Assembly (NCBI GenBank): GCA_028751875.1
Contig: CM054151.1
Location: 44,317,855 to 44,381,854 of the forward strand
DNA length: 64,000 bases
Direction of reading: 5' to 3'
Source: Rapana venosa
Lineage: Eukaryota > Mollusca > Gastropoda > Neogastropoda > Muricidae
Part shown: one piece after another, positions 58,271 to 64,000 of the stretch
How the letters are laid out: each line of letters opens with the position of its first letter
Position numbering within the stretch: the first letter of the stretch is position 1
Program-made: the position numbers and the translations under genes
Notes under the pieces: generated by a model
Seen by the model: the letters and a program-made list of their open reading frames with translations, nothing else
Database searches by the model: none
Told to the model about the DNA's origin: nothing

Positions 58271-61200
58271 TATGGGTTTTGTCAAAAGTTGTTTTCAGTT
58301 TTAGTTCGTTGTTGTTTTCTTGTTGTTTGTTTTTTTGTCATTGATCTTGTCATTGTTGTTGCGTTTCTTCTTTCTTTTTTGACTTCTTCTTCTTCTTTTG
58401 TTGTTGATCTCTTTCCTTTTTCTGTCTTGTTTTGTTGTTGTTGTTGTTTTTGTTATTATTGATGCCTGCTTCTTCTTCTGTTTTTTTGTTGTTGTTGTTG
58501 TTGTTTTTGATGCTGTTTTTCTTTTCTGTTGATCTTTTTGCTGTTTTATGCTTTTTTCCCCTCTTCTTCCTTTCCTCGGTTGTTGATTTTGAGCTGTTTT
58601 CTTTTTTTGTTGTTTTTGATTGCACTCTTCTTCTTCTGTTGTTCTTGTTCATTGTGTTCTTCTTCTTGTTTGCTTTTGTTTTTGGGTGCTGTTGTTGATG
58701 CTTTTCTTCTTTTGGTTGATGTTGCTGCTATTATTGAGGTTCTTTTTCCCATTTCTTCTGTTTTTTTTGTTAGCCTTCTTCTTTTTTTTGTTGTTTTTGT
58801 TTTGGGTTTTGTTGAGGGTTTTTCTTTTTTCTGTTTTTGTTGATGCTGTTCTTCTTCTGTTATTGTTGTTGTTGTTGTTGTTGTTGATGGTTTTCTTCTT
58901 TTCTGCTGTTAATGTTTTTGTTGTTGTTGAGGGTTTTCTTCTTCTTTTTCTTCTTCTTTTTCTTCTTCTTCTTCTTTTGTTGTTGTTGTTGAGTCTTTTT
59001 CTTTGTTATTTTTGTTGATGCTGTTCTTCTTCTTTTTTTTTTTGATGCTGTTCTTTTTCGTTTTCTGTTATTGTTGTTATGCGTTTTTCTTTGTTTTTTT
59101 TGTTGTGTTGATGTGTTCTTTTTTTTTTGTGATGCTGTTTTCTTCATCTTCTTTTTTTTGTTTTTGATGTGTTGTTCCTTTTTTCGGGTGTTGTTGTTGT
59201 TGATGATGTTTTTTTCGTTTTCTGTTTTTTGTTGGTGGTGTTCTTCCTTGTTTTTTGTTGGGGGTTTAATGTTTTTATTCCAGTCTTATGTTGTTGTTGT
59301 TGATGCTTTTTTCCTTTGTTATTGTTTTGTGCGTTCGTCTTCTTTTTTTTTTGTTCATTGTTTTCACCCTCATTTTTCTGTTGTTTTTTTCATGCGTCGT
59401 TTTGGTTTTCTGTTGTTGTTGTTGTTTTTGTTGTTGTTGTTGAGCTGTTCATCCTCTGTTTTTTTGCTGTGTTGGTGTTCTTCTTCTTCATTTTTGTTGT
59501 TTGTCGATTTTTTATTTCCTTTTATTGTTTTGTTGTGTTTTTCTTCTTCTCTTTTGTTTTGTTTTTTTGTTGTCGATGTTCTTTTTCTTCTCTGTTTTTT
59601 GTTGTTGTTGGCTGGGTTTTTTTTGTGTTAGTGTTTTTGACACTGTTCTTTCTTCTTTTTTGTTTTGTTGAGGGGTTTTTTTCTTCCTGGGTTTTTGTTT
59701 TTGTTGGTTCTTTTCTTTTTTTTGTTGTGTGTTCTTTTTGTTTTTGTTTGTTGTTGTTGATGTTGATGATTTTCCCCCTTTTTCTTTTTTTTGTTTTGTT
59801 GTTGTGTTCCCTTCTTTTTCCGTTATTTTGTTGTTAGTTTTTCTTTTTTGTCGTTATTGGGGGTGTTTTTTCTTTTTGTTGTTGTTTCTTTTTCCTCTCC
59901 ATTTTTTTTGTTTTCTTTGTTTTTTTTCCTTTTTTCCTTTTCCTTTCTTTTTTTTCTCGTTTTGATGTTTTTTTTTTCTCTTTTTGTTGTTTTTGATCTC
60001 TTCTTTTTCTTGGTTGTTTTGTTTTGTTGATGCTGTTCTTCTTTTTTTTTTGTTGTTTTTTGATGCTGTTCTCTTCTTTGTGTTTTGTTGTTGATGTTTT
60101 TTTTTTTGTTTTCTTGTTTTGATGTTTTCTTTTTCTGTTGTTCTTTTGTTGATTTTCTCTTTTCTGTTATTGTTGTTGTGGTTCTTTCTTTTTTGTTTTG
60201 ATGCTGTTCTTTTTCCCCTCTTTTTCTTTAGTTTGTTTTGTTGCTTTTCTTTTTGTTTTTTTTTTGTTGATGCGTTCTCTTCTTTTTTTGTTATTTTTTT
60301 TTTTTTATGTTTTATTTCCCTGTTGTTTTGTTGTTGGATTTCCTCTTTTTCTTTTGTTGTTATTGTTTTTACTTTTTTTTTTCTTTGTTATTGTTGTTGA
60401 TGCTGTTTTTTTTGTGTTGTTATTTGAACTGTTCTTTTTCTGGGGTTGTTTTTGCTGTTTTGTTGTTGTCCCGTTCTTCTTTGTTATTGTTTTGATGCTG
60501 TTTTTTTTTTTCTCTTGTTGTTGTTATTGAGCTCTTCTTTTTCTTTTTTGTTTTTTGTTGTTGTTGATGCTTTCTTTTCTTCTTTTTTTTTTGTTATGCG
60601 TTCTTCTTTTTGTTGTTTTGATGCTGTTTTTTTCCTCTGTTTTTGTTTTTGATGCTGCCCTTTCGCTTCTGTTTTTTTGCTGTTTTTATTGTTGATGCTG
60701 TTTTTCTTCTTCTGTTGTTGTTGTTGTTGTTGTTATTGTTTATGTTCTTCTTCTTTGTTGTTGTTGTTGATGCTTCGTATGTTGTGTTCTTGTTGTTGAG
60801 TTTTTTCCTTCTTGTGTTGTTCTTTTGTTGATGTTTTTTTTCCTTTTTTCTTGTTTTTGATTTTGTACTTTTTTTGTTGTTCTTGTTGATGTTCCTTTGC
60901 TGTTTTTGCTGATAGTTCTTTTTCTTCTGTTGGTCTTGTTGTTTATGCTGTTCTTCCTTTGTTTGCTGTTTTTGTTGTTGATGATGTGTTCCCCTTCTTT
61001 TTTTGTTTTTGTTGATGTCTCTCTTCTTCGTTAATGCTGTTTTTTTTTTGTTGTTGATGGTGTTCTTATTTCTTCATCTTCTGCTTTTTTGTTGTTGATG
61101 TTTTTCTTCTTCATTTTTTGTTGGTGTTGATCTGTTCTTCTTCTTCTGGTTTTGTTGTTTTTGTTAATGGTGTTTTTTTTTTTTTGTAGTTGTTTGTGTT

Positions 61201-61274
61201 TTTTTTCCTCTGTTGGTGTTGTTTTTGAGGCCGTTTTTTTTTTCTGTTGTCGTTATTGTTGTTTTCTTTCTCTT
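58271..61274 (+). repeat. TTC/TTG satellite block 7 (poor quality)
   Basis: Satellite words appear in an order close to block 1, with lengthened T runs. A (TTC)n stretch near 58940-58980 is clean. No gene. Confidence 0.82.
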
Positions 61275-61735
61275 CTGTTGTTTTGTTCTTTTTCTCATAA
61301 AACAAATTTTTGTTTTCTTTTTTTTTTCCTTTTTTTCCTTTTCTCTTCTCTTTTCTCTTTTGTTTTTTTTTTTTTTCTTCCTCATTGATGGTTTTTCCTC
61401 CCGTTTGTGTTTTTTCCTTTTTTTATTTTTGGTTTTTAGTTTCTTTTCTTTCTTTCAATCTTGCTTCTCTTCTTCTTGGGGCGCGCTTTAATAAGGATAT
61501 AAACAAGCCTTTTTTTGTTGGTGTTTGTTTCTCTTTTGCGTTGTTTTGTGTCTACTCTTTGTTTTGTTTTTTTCCCTTTTCCCTTCTTTTTCCCATGTTG
61601 TTTCTATATCGCCTTTTCCCTAAAATAAATAATAACATCCATAATTATTAAAAACATAAAATTTACATAAGCGGCTTATTTTGCTGTGCTACATCATGGC
61701 TTAGAAATGACTTTAAAACATGGGCAAGATCAGCA
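61275..61735 (+). repeat. Class I satellite-to-cassette transition (copy 4)
   Basis: Pyrimidine-rich sequence, then AAGGATATAAACAAGCC, AATAATAACATCC and CATCATGGCTTAG words matching the other class I transitions. Confidence 0.75.
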
Positions 61736-61883
61736 TGCAAAAAAACCGCGCACACACACACAAAAAGACACACACACGTGCGCACAAACTTAACTAAACA
61801 GATAGTCTGACGAAGGCAGACGACGGCGCAGCTGGTGGGGCTTAGCGCGGCGGCAGAAGGCAAACAGAAGACAGCAGGACAAA
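61736..61883 (+). repeat. CA/CAGA leader of cassette 7
   Basis: CACACACA, AGACACACAC and degraded CAGACAGA words lead to AAGTGCAACACTAAAA, the mid-exon entry point also seen in the other class I units. Confidence 0.72.
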
Positions 61884-62083
61884 GTGCAACACTAAAAACA
61901 AAGGGTGTACCTTCTTTTGGCTTCCACTTGTTGGCCCCATCCTCGGGTTTTGAAGTCCCTGGGACGGGAACAGTTTGGAGGAATCCAAGACTTGTTTTCT
62001 GTTTCCAAAGAATGGGTGCGGAATCGGAAATCTTCCAGTGTTCAGTGAATTACTGGTGTTTCCATGGCCCCAATAAAGGCTGA
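61884..62083 (+). pseudogene. Exon-like repeat, copy 17 (5'-truncated, degraded)
   Basis: GGGACGGGAACAGTTTGGAG and AATCCAAGACTTG words are followed by a shortened RMGDW region and the CATGGCCCCAATAAAGGC word, with TGA at 62081-62083. Several deletions break the frame. Confidence 0.62.
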
Positions 62084-62789
62084 AAAAACCCCCACCAAAG
62101 TGTGTTCCTTCATGTGCATGTGTGTGGTGCGCACTATTAAAATTGATTTTGTTAACTAAAGCTATTTGTCTTTAATTGTGTAAGAATAGTCTGAATACAA
62201 GGCTTTGATTTTTTTTTACACGATACAGTGTTTTATTTAATTCCTCATTTTTTTATTTTTATTATGTTGTTTGTTTACAAAGTTTAAAATTTGTAATAAT
62301 TTTTGGGTCCCCTTAAAGGAGAAAAAATTTCCCCAAAAGATGCAAAGAGAGAGAGGAGGAGAGAGAGAGAGAGAGAGGAGAGAAGAGGAGAGGAGAAATC
62401 AAGGAAAAGGGGAAGTATACAGAGCAGCGACGAGAAGGGTATAGGGAGAGAGAGAGAGGGGAGAGAATAAAAAGGGGAGAGACGGGGAAATTTAAAAAAA
62501 CCCATAGTAATGATATTTATCTTTCTGGTAAATAAAACTTTAGAAACAACAAATTTACATAGAATACATGTCTAGGCCTGAGGGTTTTTGGGTTATTGTT
62601 GTAAGAAAAAGGGCCATTACTAATATTAAAATGTTCACTTTAACAATTTTTTGAGATCTCTTTACCCTGACCTGTGGTTTCCCATAAAGAAGGGAATCCT
62701 TGAAGCCAGAGTATAGCTGCTTTAAGCAAGGTTTTTTACAAACAAATACGGCAAATAAAATGAATTCTCACAGTTGTATCTGTCTCAAG
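62084..62789 (+). repeat. Inter-exon spacer of cassette 7
   Basis: It has GTGTGTTCCTTCATGTGCAT, GATTTTGTTAACTAAAGC, a GA-rich run at about 62340-62475, CTTTCTGGTAAATAAAAC near 62521 and the pre-acceptor block. It matches 3128-4038. Confidence 0.76.
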
Positions 62790-62990
62790 TGAATCCCAAC
62801 ATGTAGGTCGATAGAGTGCACAGTCTTCGGGACTCCCAGATTGTTAATTTGGGGAAAAAGCCCAACACTAGAAAACAAATGACTATCCTTCTTTTGTGTT
62901 TCCCACGGGCGTGCGCATCCTCAGTCATTAAAGTACCTAGGACGGGAAAAAAGCTTTGGGGAACCCATGATTTTGTTTGCCTAGCACATG
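62790..62990 (+). pseudogene. Exon-like repeat, copy 18 (3'-truncated type, degraded)
   Basis: It starts after CTGTCTCAAG, with TGAATCCCAAC. A TAG follows the CCCAACAC word; the alternate 3' end has GCCTAGCACATG. Small insertions (GGAAAAAAGC) break the frame. It closes cassette 7. Confidence 0.64.
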
Positions 62991-63480
62991 AATTGAATGC
63001 ATTGGGCATGGTACACACCGCTCACACGCAATGCACCACAACTGGCATGACGCCGGGAACAGTCAATTGACACAAACGGCAGTTAGACAGACAGTAGACG
63101 GATAGACAGTAGACAGTTAGACAACACAAAGGGACAGAGGGTTAATTGGATCCAAAAGATGGACGGACAGACTTATGATCAGACGACAGCAACCAGCCAG
63201 AGATTGATAACCCACCCCCAACACACACACACTGATACATAAAACACAAATATAGACACAGATAGCGAGGGCAGACGACAGCCCCAACGTTTGTAGCAAA
63301 CACACACACAAACACACACACACACACCATAACCACAGCAGGGGCGGGGGCCCTGGCACCTGTCATCATGTGAAGTCATTATCACAGACAGTCAAAACAT
63401 GAAGACGTTCAACTCCCAGCATGTACTTTTTCCCTTGGCCTCTTCCTTTGCTCTTTCTATTCTCATCTTTTTTGTACAAG
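62991..63480 (+). repeat. CA / CAGACAGA tail of cassette 7
   Basis: CAGACAG, GGACGGACAGACTTATGATC and (CA)n (about 63296-63326) are followed by a pyrimidine bridge to satellite. Confidence 0.82.
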
Positions 63481-64000
63481 TTGTCCTCTTTTTTTGTTTG
63501 TTGTTCTTGTTGATTTTTTTTGTTGTCATTGATGTTGTCCTTGTTGTTGCTGTTTTTTTTTTTTTTTTCGACTTTTCTTCTTTGTTGTTGTTGTGTGCTG
63601 TTTTTTTTCGGTTTTTGTTGTTGTTGTTGTTTTTGATGCTGTTCTTTTTCTTTCGTTTTCTTGTTGTTGTTGTTGTTGTTCTGTTTTCTTCTTCTTTTGT
63701 TTTGCTGTTGTTTGTGTTTTTTTCTTCTTCCCCTTCTCGTTGCGTTGTTGATGCTCTTTTCCTCTTCGTTTTGTTGTTGTTGATTCCTTTTTTCTTCTTT
63801 TGTTATGTTGGGTTTGCTGTTTTTCTTTTTGTTTTGTGTTGTTGTTGTTGCTGTTGTTGATGCTGTTTATTCTTTTTTTGCTGTTGTTGTTTTTGACGCT
63901 TTTTTCTTCTTTTGTTGTTGTTTTTGTTGTTGTTGTTGCGATGCTCTTTTCTTCTTTGGTTGTTGTTACTGATGCTTTTCTTCTGTTTGTTGTTGTTGTT
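63481..64000 (+). repeat. TTC/TTG satellite block 8 (truncated by window end)
   Basis: Satellite begins again with GTTGTTCTTGTTG and GTTGTCATTG words, like the starts of blocks 3-5, and runs off the window. The array therefore continues to the right. Confidence 0.85.

Overview
This is a repeat-dominated eukaryotic (animal) window with no confidently intact protein-coding gene. A SINE with a tRNA-like head and a conserved central domain, two TTAA-flanked MITEs, long CA, GA, TAA and CAGA microsatellites and exon-like pieces with pyrimidine-tract splice acceptors exclude a prokaryote. They suggest an invertebrate, plausibly a mollusc; that placement is an inference from the SINE type and repeat style, not a proof.

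The window is a higher-order array in which two ingredients alternate. The first is a T-rich satellite made of TTC, TTG, GATG and TTATTG words (minisatellite period about 32 bp where it is cleanest), with almost no isolated A on the + strand. The second is a 2-7 kb non-satellite cassette. Each cassette opens with a CA/CAGACAGA-rich leader, carries two to five tandem modules of roughly 1 kb, and closes with a CA/CAGACAGA tail that runs straight back into satellite. Each module holds one copy of an exon-like segment. I count 18 such copies, all on the + strand.

Regions: cassette end 1-475; unit 1 (satellite 476-2264, cassette to 4704); unit 2 (satellite 4705-6518, cassette to 8790); unit 3 (satellite 8791-20221 with a 500-N gap and a SINE, cassette to 24944); unit 4 (satellite 24945-32644, cassette to 39601, the longest, with both MITEs); unit 5 (satellite 39602-45480, cassette breaking off near 48180); a homopolymer-ridden stretch 48181-53515 that looks like failed consensus; unit 6 (satellite 53516-56104, cassette to 58270); unit 7 (satellite 58271-61274, cassette to 63480); and the start of an eighth satellite block. 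Units 1, 2, 6 and 7 share one satellite-to-cassette transition (class I); units 3, 4 and 5 share another (class II).

The exon-like segment has a 3' splice acceptor, about 92 codons and a TGA stop. Only the copy at 36323-36600 is open throughout; the others carry stops, indels, a lost acceptor, a truncated 3' end or a MITE insertion. I do not recognise the protein family. Long open frames in the satellite are low-complexity by-products (Leu/Phe/Val/Cys on one strand, Asn/Gln/Lys/Thr/Arg on the other). Sequence from 48181 onward shows an elevated indel and homopolymer load, so frames and boundaries there are unreliable.
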